From Portunus trituberculatus (lineage: Eukaryota > Arthropoda > Malacostraca > Decapoda > Portunidae), in NCBI RefSeq assembly GCF_017591435.1, contig NC_059268.1:16372684-16436683 (forward strand): DNA of 64,000 nt, given 5' to 3'. Below are positions 26,455 to 38,368 of the stretch, piece by piece. A program made the position numbers and the translations under genes. The notes beneath the pieces were generated by a model. The model had not been told where the DNA came from, searched no databases, and saw nothing but the letters and a program-made list of their open reading frames with translations. Every line of letters starts with the position of its first letter. Position 1 is the stretch's first letter.

Positions 26455-26805
26455 GTTGCTGCTGCTGCTACTACTACTATTACAGCAATATCATCCTATT
26501 TTTAAAAGTTGTCGCTGCTCCTATGGGGATTTTCCAATTAAGTTTGCCTTCCGCTATTTCTAGGTCAGAGTTTTCTCCTTGCTAGTCGCGAGTGGTTGAT
26601 ATTTTCTCCCTGTGGTTAACATTTACTCCCTGTTAGTCTTGAATGGTTGATATTTTACGTGTTACCAGAAGCAAGACGATGAGAGACTGCACAGAGAGAA
26701 AAGAGAGAGAAAGATTGGCTGTCAAGAGGGGTGAAGGAGGGAATGAGAGTCCTCGAAACTGCCAAGCGAAGACAATTATAGCAAGTTCATTTACACCAGT
26801 TATTA

Positions 26806-26810
<5 letters not shown>

Positions 26811-26856
<46 letters not shown>

Positions 26857-26893
26857 TATGTGTATGTGTGTGGTGAGGGGGGGGGTAGATGGG

Positions 26894-26950
<57 letters not shown>
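26811..26950. repeat. Two GT tracts
   Basis: GT at 26811-26854 and 26896-26950, split by GGTGAGGGGGGGGGTAGATGG. Confidence 0.95.
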
Positions 26951-26953
<3 letters not shown>

Positions 26954-27329
26954 GATGGGTGGATTGGTGTGAGAGTGTAGGCATCAGTGTAGTATTGGTT
27001 TTCAAGAAAGTATCAATACGTGTCCAAACCACAAGGTGTTTTTATTTCTCTTTCCTTTCCTTTCCTTCATACTCTTAACAGAAGTCTCAGGTGAGCAAAG
27101 AACGAATGAAGAGAAGGCACGCGTGATACTGCCGAGTGTTCCAACCACTGCCGGTAAAAATAGATAAAAGAAATACAAAATAACAGATAGGCAGAACCCC
27201 ATTAAACAAAAGAGTGATAGAAACTGTAATAATCTTCAAAATTCTTCACAATTAATGGAGAAAAGGAGTGTTTTGACATGAAGAAAGATGATTATAGTGG
27301 TTTTCAGTGATAGAGAGTAAAGAAGTAAG

Positions 27330-27332
27330 AAA

Positions 27333-27418
<86 letters not shown>

Positions 27419-27600
27419 GTCAGAGCCATCACTGTAGGCAAGAAAGAAGTAAGATAAACCTGGAGGAGGAGGAGGAGGAGGAGGAGGAGGAGGAGGAGGA
27501 GGAGGAGGAGGAGGAGGAGGAGGAGAAGGAGAAGGAGGAGGAGGAGAAGGAGGAGAAGGAGAAGGAGGAGGAGGAGGAGGAGGAGAAGGTGGAGGTGGAG
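27330..27600. repeat. (GATA)n(GA)n and (GGA)n
   Basis: GATA/GA at 27330-27415 and a purine-only GGA/GAA array at about 27462-27595. The proline-, leucine- and serine-rich minus frames are translations of the latter. Confidence 0.95.
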
Positions 27601-27841
27601 AAGTAGGCGAAATGATATCCACTCAACCTGAATGTGACTGGCAGCCATATTCTTTTCTTTTCCTTTTCCTTTCCATTAGTTGGAGAAGTCGAGTAAGGAC
27701 TACAGAAGTATAGAAAAAAAGTTACCTGTAAAAAAAGAGCAAAACTAGAAAACAGGAGTAAAAAAAAAAAGAACTAAAGGGAAGAAAAACACGAAAGAAA
27801 AATAACTGACTTGATTACCCTCCTCATACTGACGATACCTC

Positions 27842-27971
<130 letters not shown>

Positions 27972-28413
27972 AAAAAAAATAAAAGAAAACTCAAATCATA
28001 TAAAAGCGAAAAGAAACAGTTAGCCAGAGAGAGAGAGAGAGAGAGACCCAATGACTAGTAGAGCCTACGGTGGAAGGGTCGATCCCTTAGCCACTGGTAG
28101 GAAGGTGGCGTCCTTCCTTCCTTTCCAGGCCAGCGAGGATGAAGCCCTACAGTGTCCCGCGATGTGTAGGCGACAGGGAAGACTCTCGCACTGAATAAGG
28201 AGATGTTAGGCCTTATGTATTAGTCTCCCCTTGGACTTACAGTGCGTATTGCTTCCCTTATCGTTCTTCCTGCCAAGACGACATATATTGGTTGTGTCTT
28301 CTCGCTGTGACTTTCTCTCGAATATTGGTCGTGGATTCGAAAGACTGGGGTGATTTACGTTAAGGTGTTATGATAGTTCTGTTTTTGATAGCACGCCATG
28401 CTTACTAAGGTTC

Positions 28414-28624
28414 GTATTCTCAAAACACTTTTGCACCTCACCTTCATTATTTTAAAGGCTTTATTTATGGTTATACGTGTTTTTTAAGGTGTTTTTACGG
28501 TTCAAATGACAAACTAACTAGATTTCTGCCTTCTTGACTGGAGAGACACTTTTGAAAACTCCGCTAATCATCTCTGTGGCCTTTGAAATTAGTCGCAGTG
28601 AGAGAGCAAAGCGTTTCTGAATAC
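28414..28624 (+). mobile_element. ~211-bp inverted-repeat element, unit A
   Basis: Begins GTATTCTCAAAACACTTTTG and ends GAGAGAGCAAAGCGTTTCTGAATAC. The ends are imperfect inverted repeats of ~20-27 bp. The sequence is repeated in inverted orientation at 28643-29114 and in relaxed form at 61249-61450. Non-coding MITE of unassigned superfamily. Confidence 0.65.
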
Positions 28625-28642
28625 GTATCTAAGTGTTATGGT

Positions 28643-29114
28643 GAGTCAGAAACGCCTTGCTCTCTCTCACCACGACAGTTTTCCAGGGCCACAGAGACGA
28701 CTAGCCGGATTTTCAAGATAGTTTCTCCTAATAATAATCCATAAATCTTGCCAGTCCATCACCGGAACCATAAAAATACCCTTAAACCCTTCAGTACCAT
28801 GACGCACTTCCATATTTATTCTGTTTACTATTTGGTGATTTACTGATTTTATACAGCTTCAGAAACTTAGGTGGGGAATCAAAATAGTTTATACAGTTTC
28901 AGAATCTTATGGAGCGGATGAAAATAGTGAAGACTGTGGCCATTAATCTTCTGACTTCCGTAGACCCTTCCTAATGTCAATAAAATGGTCTACTCGTGCA
29001 CAAAACTCAAGGTAAAAATGTGTCACAGTATTGAAGGGGTTAAAAACATGAACACCTTCAACTAAAGCTCTTTGGAAAGTAGTGATGGTGAGAGAGCAAA
29101 ACGTTTAAGAGTAC
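28643..29114 (-). mobile_element. ~214-bp inverted-repeat element, unit B, split by a MITE
   Basis: Begins GAGTCAGAAACGCCTTGCTC and ends GCAAAACGTTTAAGAGTAC. Removing the nested TTAA element leaves about 214 bp, the same size as unit A. Its inner half is the reverse complement of unit A's right half (CTCTGTGGCC...GTGAGAGAG). Confidence 0.65.
28782..29043 (+). mobile_element. piggyBac-like MITE with internal duplication, nested in another element
   Basis: TTAA|ACCCTTCAGTACCATGACGC to CAGTATTGAAGGGG|TTAA. The TTATACAG.TTCAGAA.CTTA segment is present twice (about 28847-28870 and 28889-28911), which makes it longer than usual. It sits inside the inverted-repeat unit 28643-29114. Confidence 0.86.
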
Positions 29115-29178
29115 TGCCCTAATTCTGGCGCAGGCAACCAAGATCTATTTCTCTTCAATGTTCGTGTTTGTGTCCCCT

Positions 29179-29383
29179 TTAATCTCTTCAGTTTGATGCG
29201 TTTGCGTATTTATATCATTTACTATTTGGTGATTTTATACGGCTTCAGAAACTTATGTGGGGATTAAGATAGTGATGACTCTAGCCATTAATCCTCTGAC
29301 CTCCATACCCCCTTCATAATTCAAATAAAATCATGTAATCACACCTAAAAGGTAAGAACACGTCTCAGTAATGAAGGGGTTAA
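29179..29383 (+). mobile_element. piggyBac-like MITE
   Basis: TTAA|TCTCTTCAGTTTGATGCGTT to CAGTAATGAAGGGG|TTAA. Diverged but with both target sites. Confidence 0.83.
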
Positions 29384-30193
29384 GATGCTACCTTTACAGA
29401 TATCATTGTGCAGGTGAAATGTTGCCTTTTAGTGTTTTAGAGAGCAAGAAGTTGAAGATACGTTGCTGGAAACCCTTGTTAATCTGACCTTACAAGAGGT
29501 ACTATGGTTCTTGACGGATGAGCGGGAGGAGTGGCGAGTGAGTGATCAGTCTCACATGAGCTGCCTAAATGCTCAGGATACGTGTGTGGAAGGAACGAAG
29601 AGTGCTTCCCACGTACCCTGCCTGGCAGCGCTACCAGGTACAGCAGTATACAATCGATGAGTGTATGGCTGCCTGGTCTAAATCTTTTTATTTTGTGGAG
29701 AGGGAGATAAGGGAGAGGTTTGCTTTTACCATTCGATCTACGACTCTTCACGCTGTCACAAAACAGGAAAATTCACAGTACACTCATGCCCCTTTGTAAA
29801 GTCATCTCCTCAGTGAAGAGATTGGTGTAAGAGGATGCTTGCTGCTACTTGAGTGAGCTCCAACGCCAAAACATTTATTCTTGTTATTCTCAAAATCCGG
29901 TAAAACGTGACATGCTATCCACTCCTGCTCTGAGAGTGGAGACGTGACCACCGCGATACTGAAGCACATTATTTTTACTGTAAACGTTTCATGTATATAA
30001 AAGCAACGCTAGTGTAATTGTATCTTCTTATATCAAAATCTTTGCCATCATTTTATCAGATCTGTATAGTTTGACGAATCATTCACATTTTAAAACACTA
30101 TTCGCTTTCATAACAACTTCTCCAAAAAGCACAAAGATGATTCCAACTCTCAGGTTTTTTTTTTTTTTTTCTATTGACGATGCAGAATCTTTG

Positions 30194-30407
30194 TTAACCC
30201 CTTCAATACTGGGACACATTTTTACCGTGAGATTTGTGTACGATTAGGCCATTTTGTTAACATGAGGAGGGGGTTTATGGAAGTCAAAAGATTAATGGAC
30301 ACAGTCTTCACTATTTTAATCCACACATGAGTTTCTGAAGTTGTATAAAATCATTAAATAGTAAGCAGAACGAATATGGAAACACATCATGGCGCTGAAG
30401 GGGTTAA
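30194..30407 (-). mobile_element. piggyBac-like MITE
   Basis: TTAA|CCCCTTCAATACTGGGACAC to ATGGCGCTGAAGGGG|TTAA. Full length and inverted, with both target sites intact. An ORF starting at 30376 merely exits this element. Confidence 0.87.
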
Positions 30408-30797
30408 ACTGCCACTAGAACCGTGGAAGCACATTAATAAATCTGATAATACCCTGTCAAAAGTTGTAAAAGATAAGATGACGAAACGCTTGAGAACACC
30501 AGCCATAAAAGCATCCCTCCGCAGCATACCACGAACCATAAATCAAGGAGATAAACATGCCGATCAACATACTGTAAATTATTTCGGAAAAGGCCCAGAG
30601 CATCGTCGCGGGTGTTGCTATGTTGCTGCTTCCCCGTCACCCTGTCTTTTTTATTATTCATGAACGCTGTGATATATGCAGGAGTATATTGGGCAAACTG
30701 CTTCCCGAACGAGAGGGTAGTGGAGAGAAAAGCAGGTCCCTCCCTCTCTTTGTGCGCCAAATATTCCACACACAAAGATGAATATAAAACATAATGT

Positions 30798-31021
30798 GGG
30801 CCGCCGTGGTGCAGTGGAACCATGCGTGCTTTGGGGTCCGAGGGGTCTCCAAGCGCACGGGTTCGAATCCTGTCCATGTCCGAGTGTAGGTTGAGCTTCC
30901 TCACTCGGGGCAACGGTTTCCTAGCGGGTGGGCTTTGAGATAGGAGGTACTACAAAAAATATCCCCTTTAGCCCAGAAATTCCCGTGAAAAGCCCACATG
31001 GTATAAATAAAAAAATAAAAA
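30798..31021 (+). mobile_element. SINE A copy 1 (tRNA-derived, full length)
   Basis: A GGGCCGCCGTGGTGCAGTGG head carries the A-box, and GGTTCGAATCC at about 30860-30870 is the B-box. The body ends AAAAGCCCACATGGTATAAA followed by an A-rich tail. Imperfect flanking sequences (AAAACATAATG before, AAAACTATGAATG after) may be target duplications. Confidence 0.88.
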
Positions 31022-31085
31022 CTATGAATGATATGAATGAGTTACCGGAAGCTGGTGTTTTAGCTGATATTATGTTAGACTGGAA

Positions 31086-31086
<1 letters not shown>

Positions 31087-31133
<47 letters not shown>
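31087..31133. repeat. (CA)n microsatellite
   Basis: Pure CA tract 66 bp after SINE A copy 1. Confidence 0.95.
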
Positions 31134-31136
<3 letters not shown>

Positions 31137-31619
31137 GACTTCACACCCTAACTCTTATATAAAATTTCAAAGTGTTGCACCAAGTTGCACTCTATTTCTT
31201 TCGTTTCTTTCCTATTATTCTGTCAGTGTGTGTGCTTGCTCTTGTGTGTGTGTATGTGTAATGGTGTGTGTTTCTTGTGCATGTGTGCGTGCGTTACTTC
31301 CCTGAACTGGGTGAAAAAACATCCTGACAGGGAGAAAGCGAGAATTAATTAACTTACTATCCTGAACAAGAAGTATTTACAACTTTGACGGAGTGAGGTA
31401 ACTGGACATAGTTGAACGCTCAGACCTTCAAAATAATAGAGTTACGAATTGAGGCAAAAGGACCTACAGTCGTCTTGGTCGCGGTGCCTTTGTGTTGCGC
31501 TCAGGTAATTGTATCAGGTTTTGCCAGAGAAGCAGACAAAGAAAGTGAATTCCGAAGAGGCTTTATTCAATTATGCATATATGTTCCTGTGTTGCACCAA
31601 AGAAAAGAATAGAAAATAT

Positions 31620-31960
31620 ATTGCAGTTGGGAGGAAGAGTGAAGACTTGCGTTCCTTACCTCGCTTATTTGAATACAGTAAAGATTTATTGATTTTACCA
31701 GCAAAAGTCACCAGTGGGAAAGTAAGCAAATAGGTATTACGCCCTGCTAATTCCGTAAAAAGCATTGCGGAAAAAGAAAAATTGAAAGAAACGATATTTA
31801 TCAAGTACTAAAAAGAGACTCGTTTATTTTACCTGCACAGTATTGTGAAAAAAAGCGAACAATAGGTATTACGTTTTCTGTCCTTTAGCAACGTGAAGAG
31901 AATTGCAGGAGAAAAGAAAATAGAGGAATTGTGATATTTTTTGACAATAAAAGCGGATTG
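31620..31960. repeat. ~145-bp degenerate tandem duplication
   Basis: AATAGGTATTACG, AGCATTGCGG/AGAATTGCAGG and GA.GATATTT.T are repeated in order from about 31730 and 31862. They follow similar GATTTATTGATTTTACC and TCGTTTATTTTACC segments. Confidence 0.5.
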
Positions 31961-32160
31961 AACGTTGATATTTATTTTTTTTTCACACGCAAAAAAAAGA
32001 AATAAATACACTACAGAATTACACTACACAAACTTGTACAATCTCTCATAGTTTTTTTTTTTTCTCTCTTTGTTCTATTCTATCTATTTTTATTCAGCTT
32101 ATTTATTCATTCTTTTTCAGTGGTGGTGCGGGTTTTATGGATGAGAGTGACAGGTGGTGA

Positions 32161-32710
32161 TAGTAATAGAATAATGCCATTTTTTTTTTAATTATATCTT
32201 TAAGCCTTTCTTGTTACTTCCCTTATTATCTTGACATTTTTGTACATTTTTTAATACCTAGCGGCCCTTGTCTAACTTACCATGCTCCTGAACGTAATAG
32301 TGATAGAATAATTAATGCCGTATTTTATAGTTATATACAAAGACTACCATCTGTAAGCCTGGTCAATCTTGTAGCTTCCCTTATTATTTTTTTCCTACCC
32401 ATTGGTCATTGTTTCATTTTTCTTGCTCCTGAAGGTAAAAGTAATAAAATAAATAAATGCCATGCTATCTGTTGTCCTGGTAATTTTTTGTAGCGTCCCT
32501 TATCATTTTTAACCTCTTTTTAATTTTTTTGTACCTAGCGGCCCTTGTTTAATTCTTTGTGTCCTTGAAGGTAATGGTAGTAGAATAAATAATGCCATGC
32601 TGTCTGTAAGTCTGGTCATTTTTTGTAGCTTCCCTTATCATTTTAACCTCTTTTTAGATTATTTTTTTATTCCCAGCGGCTCTTGTTTAATTCTTTGTGT
32701 CCTTGAACTG
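32161..32710. repeat. ~136-bp tandem repeat, four units
   Basis: Units start at about 32161, 32294, 32435 and 32571 with GTAATAGAATAAATAATGCC-like sequence. Each contains TGTAGCTTCCCTTAT, an ACCTAGCGGCCCTTGTTTAA segment and a closing TCCTTGAAGG. Units 3 and 4 are the most alike. No open frame spans the units. Confidence 0.82.
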
Positions 32711-33512
32711 TCTCCTTGACTCAAAGAGCAGAGAAAAAGAGACACATTGAAGAAAGTATTAGGGCATTAAGTCTTTCCTCCTGCAGCCAGTCATAAAAGA
32801 CGGAAAGACATGGCGATTGAGAGCCGAGTGGAGAATCATTCAAGAAAATAGCGGAGGAAATTCGCAGTAAATGCAGATTCGTAATACGGTGGAGTTCATG
32901 AATTTATTGTCATTCTCATCGTATGTTTCTTTTCCTTTTCCTTCCCGTGTCGTCTTGCTTCAGCTGGCGAGACTGCTTGGGATTCTTGGAGGCAAAATAA
33001 TTACGAAATATAATTAAAAACGAAAAGATGAATGATGAAATGCTTCGAGAATTCTGTCGCTCCTATTTCAGATAATGATTTGTGAACGCTACAGACAACA
33101 CAAACATAAAAAAAACAAGAAAAATACAAACTCAAGGATAAATCACCAAAGAACATTGATGATAGAGTACTTAGGAAAATTATCATATTTCTGAGTACGT
33201 TCTCTTTACAGGATCAGGAAAGAAATTTATCATCAAGACCAATAGGAGAAAAAGCAGAATCCGTAGAAGAGAGAAATAGAAGAAATAATACTTAAATAGA
33301 AGCTTTTTTTCACATGTTACTGAGTAGGATATACGCGCATGTAGCCTCCAGGACACAAATAACACTGTAATAATGTCTAGGAAGAATAAGAGGAAAGGGA
33401 GTGAGAGGAGCTTACAGAACAAAGCACACTGCGATATTAAGTTTTGACGAGTGGAGGAAGAGAGTGACTGTCCATTACCGCCCATTAGCTGCACATTGAC
33501 CCGGAACAGCAG

Positions 33513-33647
<135 letters not shown>

Positions 33648-33912
33648 ATTTAATAATGAATTTCCAACAAAAGATGGCCAAATATTTAGACCTCACTTGT
33701 AATCTGAGAAAAAGGAAAAGTGGAACTAACTCAAAATATTTTTAAGGTTTCTTTTTCTCTTTTATTTTTTATCTTTTTGTTGAATTTACAAGGAAGCTCC
33801 AACCATTTCCCGAAGTTAATGAGCAAACGTTTTTTTTTTTTTTTTGGAGAAAATGTGAATATTTGTGAGGAGAACGCGTGTTTTGATGCGATATGCTAAC
33901 TCTCCTAAAATG

Positions 33913-34341
<429 letters not shown>

Positions 34342-35020
34342 AGATTTAAGTCCTTCAAAAATTAAACTAATAACAACAAGAAGGATCTGAAGATCTACAT
34401 AGAAATGAGAGTAAAGTTCTGAAATCATAAAGAAGCGACCGGAAAAGTAAAAAATACAAGGGAAAAGGTGTTTATATAAGAGCACAACTAATTAATTGTA
34501 TCGAAGTGACGGTAAAAATATTCCAAGATTCCACGGAAAAACAACTCTTGGAGAAGGAATAAATATACTCCAGACACAAAGGCGTTGGCAGAAAAAAATG
34601 AAAGAGATATATTCAGATTAACAAATTAAATTAATCAGACATAAATCCCTGAAAAAAAAAAAAGCATTGTTAGAGAAAAGTAGAGTGGACTTTAAAAAAT
34701 AAATAGAAGATGGAGGAGGAAAATCTTAATCTAGACACACAAAGGTTGGTAGTAAGAACGCGTAGGAGATATAAGTATTCACAGGGACACAACTAAATAA
34801 TAAGAAATTAATCCCTTAATGCGTAAAATTATCCTATTAAATAAAAAGCTAACTGGATAAAGAGAAATTTTAATCTATACACAAAGAGACGCAATGAAGA
34901 AAAAAGAAAAAATGAAGAAGGAACGAAATAGACTGAAACAATTTGAAAATATCTAAAACAGAAATAAAAGTATGAAACTGAGATTAATATATTTTAATCA
35001 AGAGTGAAAGAAACAGTCAC

Positions 35021-35720
35021 CTTTGATAGAAACACAACAGATTCAACACAAGGAAAATAAAATGACGAATACGGAGCAAGAAAATTTACAGGAATGAAAG
35101 AGACGATCAGGAAGAACAAACTAGAGATACATAGAAACTCAAGATCTTACCTTTTTTTTTATACCATTTGATAGAAACACAACAGATTCAACATAAGCAA
35201 AACAAAATTGAAGAATTCGAGCAAGAAAATATACAGGAGTGAAAGAGACGATTAAGAAGAACAAGTTGGAGATACGTAGAAACTCAAAATCTTAACTTTT
35301 TTTTATACCACGTGGGCTTTTCACGGGAATTTATGGGCTAAAGGGGATACTTTTTGTGGTACCTCCTATCTCAAAGCCCACCCGCTAGGAAACTGTTGCC
35401 CCAAGTGAGGAAGCCCATACACTCGGACCGTGGACAGGATTTGAACCCGTGCGCTTGGAGACCCCTCGGACCCCAAAGCATGCATGGTTCCACTATACAC
35501 AACAAATTGAACTCTAGGAAAACAAAATAAAGAATACGCAGCAAGAAAATATAAAGGAGTGAAAAAAACACGACCAGGAAAAGGAAGCTGAAGATCTTAG
35601 CTTTGATAGAAACACAACAGATTGAACACAAGGAAAACAAAATGAAGGACAAGAAGCAAGAAAATATAAAAGAATGCCACAAACTTATAAAAAAGAAGAT
35701 TATAAGGAAGATGAAATTAA
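35021..35720. repeat. ~145-bp tandem repeat, four units, one split by SINE A
   Basis: TTTGATAGAAACACAACAGA starts units at about 35021, 35167 and 35601; the third unit begins after the SINE at about 35500. Each contains GCAAGAAAATATA and, in three of the four, GAAACTCAAGATCTTA-type sequence. The flank at 34342-35020 is A-rich and may hold older units. Confidence 0.75.
35297..35499 (-). mobile_element. SINE A copy 2
   Basis: Minus-strand copy of the same ~215-bp family. The poly(T)-side tail is at 35297-35304, the B-box region near 35435-35445, and the head is slightly truncated at 35499. It interrupts a ~145-bp tandem array (35021-35720). Confidence 0.87.
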
Positions 35721-36434
35721 CAAGATGAGAAAAAGAGATACCAAGATGTGCAAAACTTCTAATCCTGACACACACAACCGGAAAGAAAACGAAGCAAGAA
35801 AAATAGAGAGAAACACGGTAAGCTCATAAAAGAGACTTACTGGAACATTTAACAGAGGAACGCTGAGATAAAGTAAGCCTTGAGCGATCCACAGAGACGG
35901 TGAGGGTGAACATGAGGCAGGGGAGAGGAAGTTATTAGACTCCCCAGTGTCTAGTGTCCGCCATGAGCTGTCTTTCAGGAATGCTGAGACATTGTAATAA
36001 AAGAAAGAATGTAGGTTTGCTGGCTGGCTAGCTATTCGTCCTGCATTTTCTCTGCTTATAACTTCATTGCATTTTTTTTTTTTTTGTGTGATTATTTTCT
36101 TATGTGTCTTTCCTTTTTTTTGTTTACTGTTGGTGGTTCTATCCTATCTGTTTATTTTAATACACCACACTATACCTGTCAGTTCTAGTGTCATGAGGTC
36201 TGCTGCTCCTTGTTCCTCTTTGTGTCTTTGTGCTGCCGTTACTGCCGCTGCTCCTCATTTCAATCCTAACCTGCCTCATCAAGCTGGAGGGAGTGTTATG
36301 AGAGGATCCTTCAATTCCACTATCTTATCTCTTTACCCAGTAGCTAGTCAGAAGTACCTCCAAACAACCATGCAGGGAACTAAAGGCGTGCTACTATTCA
36401 GCATTGTAATGAAGTCGATTTACCACATTGAGCC

Positions 36435-36443
36435 ACCCACCTG
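36435..36443 (-). other. Splice donor of receptor exon, phase 0
   Basis: Read on the minus strand the sequence is CAG|GTGGGT. It falls directly after the Q codon of DRYQ, so the intron is phase 0. Read-through would give VGGSMW and a stop. Family members continue with V-I-V-Y-P, which supports an intron here. Confidence 0.85.
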
Positions 36444-36950
36444 GTACCTGTCGAGGGCAATGGCTGTGATGGAGATAGTGGACACGAAGATGGAGGTGGC
36501 CTGCAGCGTGCCCACCAGCTTGCACAGGAAGGGCTGGTCCCCGAGAGGCCAGTACTGTGAGAGCAGCTCCACCAAGGTGAGGGGCATCGTCACCAGGCAC
36601 AGCAGCAGGTCGGAGATGGCCAGGTTGATGATGAATACGTTGCGGGCAGTCCTCATGGCGGGCTGCCGGATGACTGCCGCCACCACCATGGAGTTCCCGG
36701 TGGAGCCCAGTACGATGAGGACGCTGTACATGGCGATAAGGGCGTAGTAGGCGACGTCATCCACCCGTCTGTTTCGCTGGAACTTATTGATAAGGTCGAT
36801 GTTGATGTTGAGACCGTCCGACACGTTGAACAGCCACGACAGGTTGTTGGAGAGATTAGTGAAGTTCCCGAAGATGAGGCTGTCTAGTTGGTCGCTTTCA
36901 GAGGAAGTAAGCACCTCCTCCAGCAGCGAGGGGCTCTCTGACGCCTCCAT
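36441..36950 (-). CDS. NPFR: Neuropeptide F receptor-like GPCR, first coding exon (partial)
   Basis: This exon encodes the first 170 residues of a rhodopsin-family peptide receptor. Receptors of this group sit in the plasma membrane of neurons and gut cells and couple neuropeptide F to G proteins. The extracellular N-terminus (about residues 1-65) has four N-glycosylation sequons at N29, N32, N36 and N42. TM1 (about 67-92) carries the conserved GN pair at 85-86. The first intracellular loop has MRTARN. TM2 (about 104-127) has LAISD with D114, followed by LCLVTMPLTLVELL. W134 lies in extracellular loop 1, C143 starts TM3, and DRY is at 167-169. The stretch MRTARNVFIINLAISDLLLC and the ending DRYQ match long-NPF/NPY-type receptors better than short-NPF receptors. 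The ATG is the first after an in-frame TGA and has a good context (GCGATGG). Coding is GC-rich compared with the AT-rich flanks. TM4-TM7 are missing because the exon ends at a donor after Q170. Another NPY-like paralogue cannot be excluded. Confidence 0.93.
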
Positions 36951-37230
36951 CGCCTTGTCGTGGGTTTTGGATATAGTAAGTAGCGGCCGTGCACCTCAAG
37001 TTGCGGCCACCAGAGAGTTTTTACACCAAGGGGGCAGTGTTCCCTTCCTTCACTGACATATTAACACCGCACTAACGTTTGGTATTTGTTCACTATTCAC
37101 AAAGACAGTTGCCGTGTGTTAAAATTCATCTAGGGCAACTATGGGGATGTTTACACTCAAGGGGCACTGTTCCCTTCGCTGACTGCCATTTTCACAGCTC
37201 TAACTTTCACCATCAGTTCATTATGGCGCC
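36951..37230 (-). promoter_or_regulatory. Upstream region / 5' UTR of the receptor exon, with a duplicated block
   Basis: The sequence upstream of the receptor ATG is relatively GC-rich and microsatellite-free. It contains two imperfect copies of a ~75-bp block about 131 bp apart, at about 37018-37095 and 37148-37225 on the plus strand. Each has a TTACAC.CAAGGGG.CA.TGTTCCCTTC core. The transcription start cannot be placed, and an upstream 5' UTR intron is possible. Confidence 0.4.
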
Positions 37231-37546
37231 GCCACTGTCACGGGGCGCCGCTGATAACAGACACATCCTGGTAATTGTTGTCGCATTAATGATCATCTTT
37301 CCTTTTTCTTATCCATAATTGCTCTTTACTTTTTTGCTTCTGTGTGACCGACTGTCCCTCTGATCTGTGATACTACCCCTATCTTACATTTACGTCCCCA
37401 AAAACCCTTGCTTTATTACGTGTTCAGTAATTACTTGCATATATATATCCTAATGGGATCGGATCTTAGTCTTAGCATTCACGGATCACGAATACTACAG
37501 CTACTACTAACGTAAAAATTTCTTGGCGGGCTATGAAAATTCAGGT

Positions 37547-37550
<4 letters not shown>

Positions 37551-37592
<42 letters not shown>
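37551..37592. repeat. (GA)n microsatellite
   Basis: Pure GA tract. Confidence 0.94.
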
Positions 37593-37595
<3 letters not shown>

Positions 37596-37977
37596 TACCT
37601 ATGTAAGCTCAAGTAAAAAAGAAATATGTAGAAAAGTCACAATCTGAAGACTCCTGCAGCTAAGGATAAGGGGAAGAGAAATCCAGCTGGCTTAGAGCAT
37701 TAAGTTGTTATGGAAGAGCAGAGGGAAAGGATTTGTGTGCTTGTGTATGTGTGTGTGTTCACCTCGGTCGTCTGCTGGTCACCCAGCCAGTCTTCCCCAT
37801 CACGGAGTGAGCTCAGACCTCATAGACCGATCTTCGGATAGGACTGAGACCACATCACACAACACACGCCGGAAAAGCGAGGCCACAACCCCTCGAGTTA
37901 CATCCCGTACCTGTTTATTGCTAGGTGAACTGGGGCCACACATTAAGAGGTTTGCCCATTTGCCTCGCCGTTTCCGG

Positions 37978-37980
<3 letters not shown>

Positions 37981-38060
<80 letters not shown>

Positions 38061-38149
38061 ATACCCAGGATTTCGATTCCTCTAACAGGAGCTGAAAGAC
38101 ACGTAATGAAATAGGATGGGAAAGGTTCCTCTCATTAGGTTCTAGTATT

Positions 38150-38202
<53 letters not shown>

Positions 38203-38305
38203 GGGGGGTTGAGCTTGTTAACTAAGGGATGTGAAGGGAAAACGAGAAGGTGGAGAGAATAATGTATACTCTTAACTAGTATACGAGATAGAACATGTGG
38301 GGACT

Positions 38306-38366
<61 letters not shown>
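37981..38366. repeat. (GT)n(GA)n, (GA)n, (GT)n cluster
   Basis: GT/GA at 37981-38059, GA at 38152-38199, GT at 38308-38366. Confidence 0.95.

Positions 38367-38368
<2 letters not shown>

Noticed and set aside
28039..28110. Another tRNA-like SINE head (GGGTCGATCCC motif)
   Set aside because: Only a weak T-arm-like motif; no A-box at the right distance and no second copy seen.
30798..30880. Functional tRNA gene
   Set aside because: A- and B-boxes are present but the unit continues into a fixed ~130-bp body and A-rich tail shared by five loci, so it is a SINE.
30434..30913. 159-codon minus-strand frame
   Set aside because: Its N-terminal third (PRVRKLNLHSD...) is the antisense of SINE A and recurs at other SINE A copies.
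36067..36747. 226-codon plus-strand frame antisense to the receptor exon
   Set aside because: It shadows the receptor's coding strand; receptor motifs and a splice donor support the minus strand, and the plus product matches nothing.
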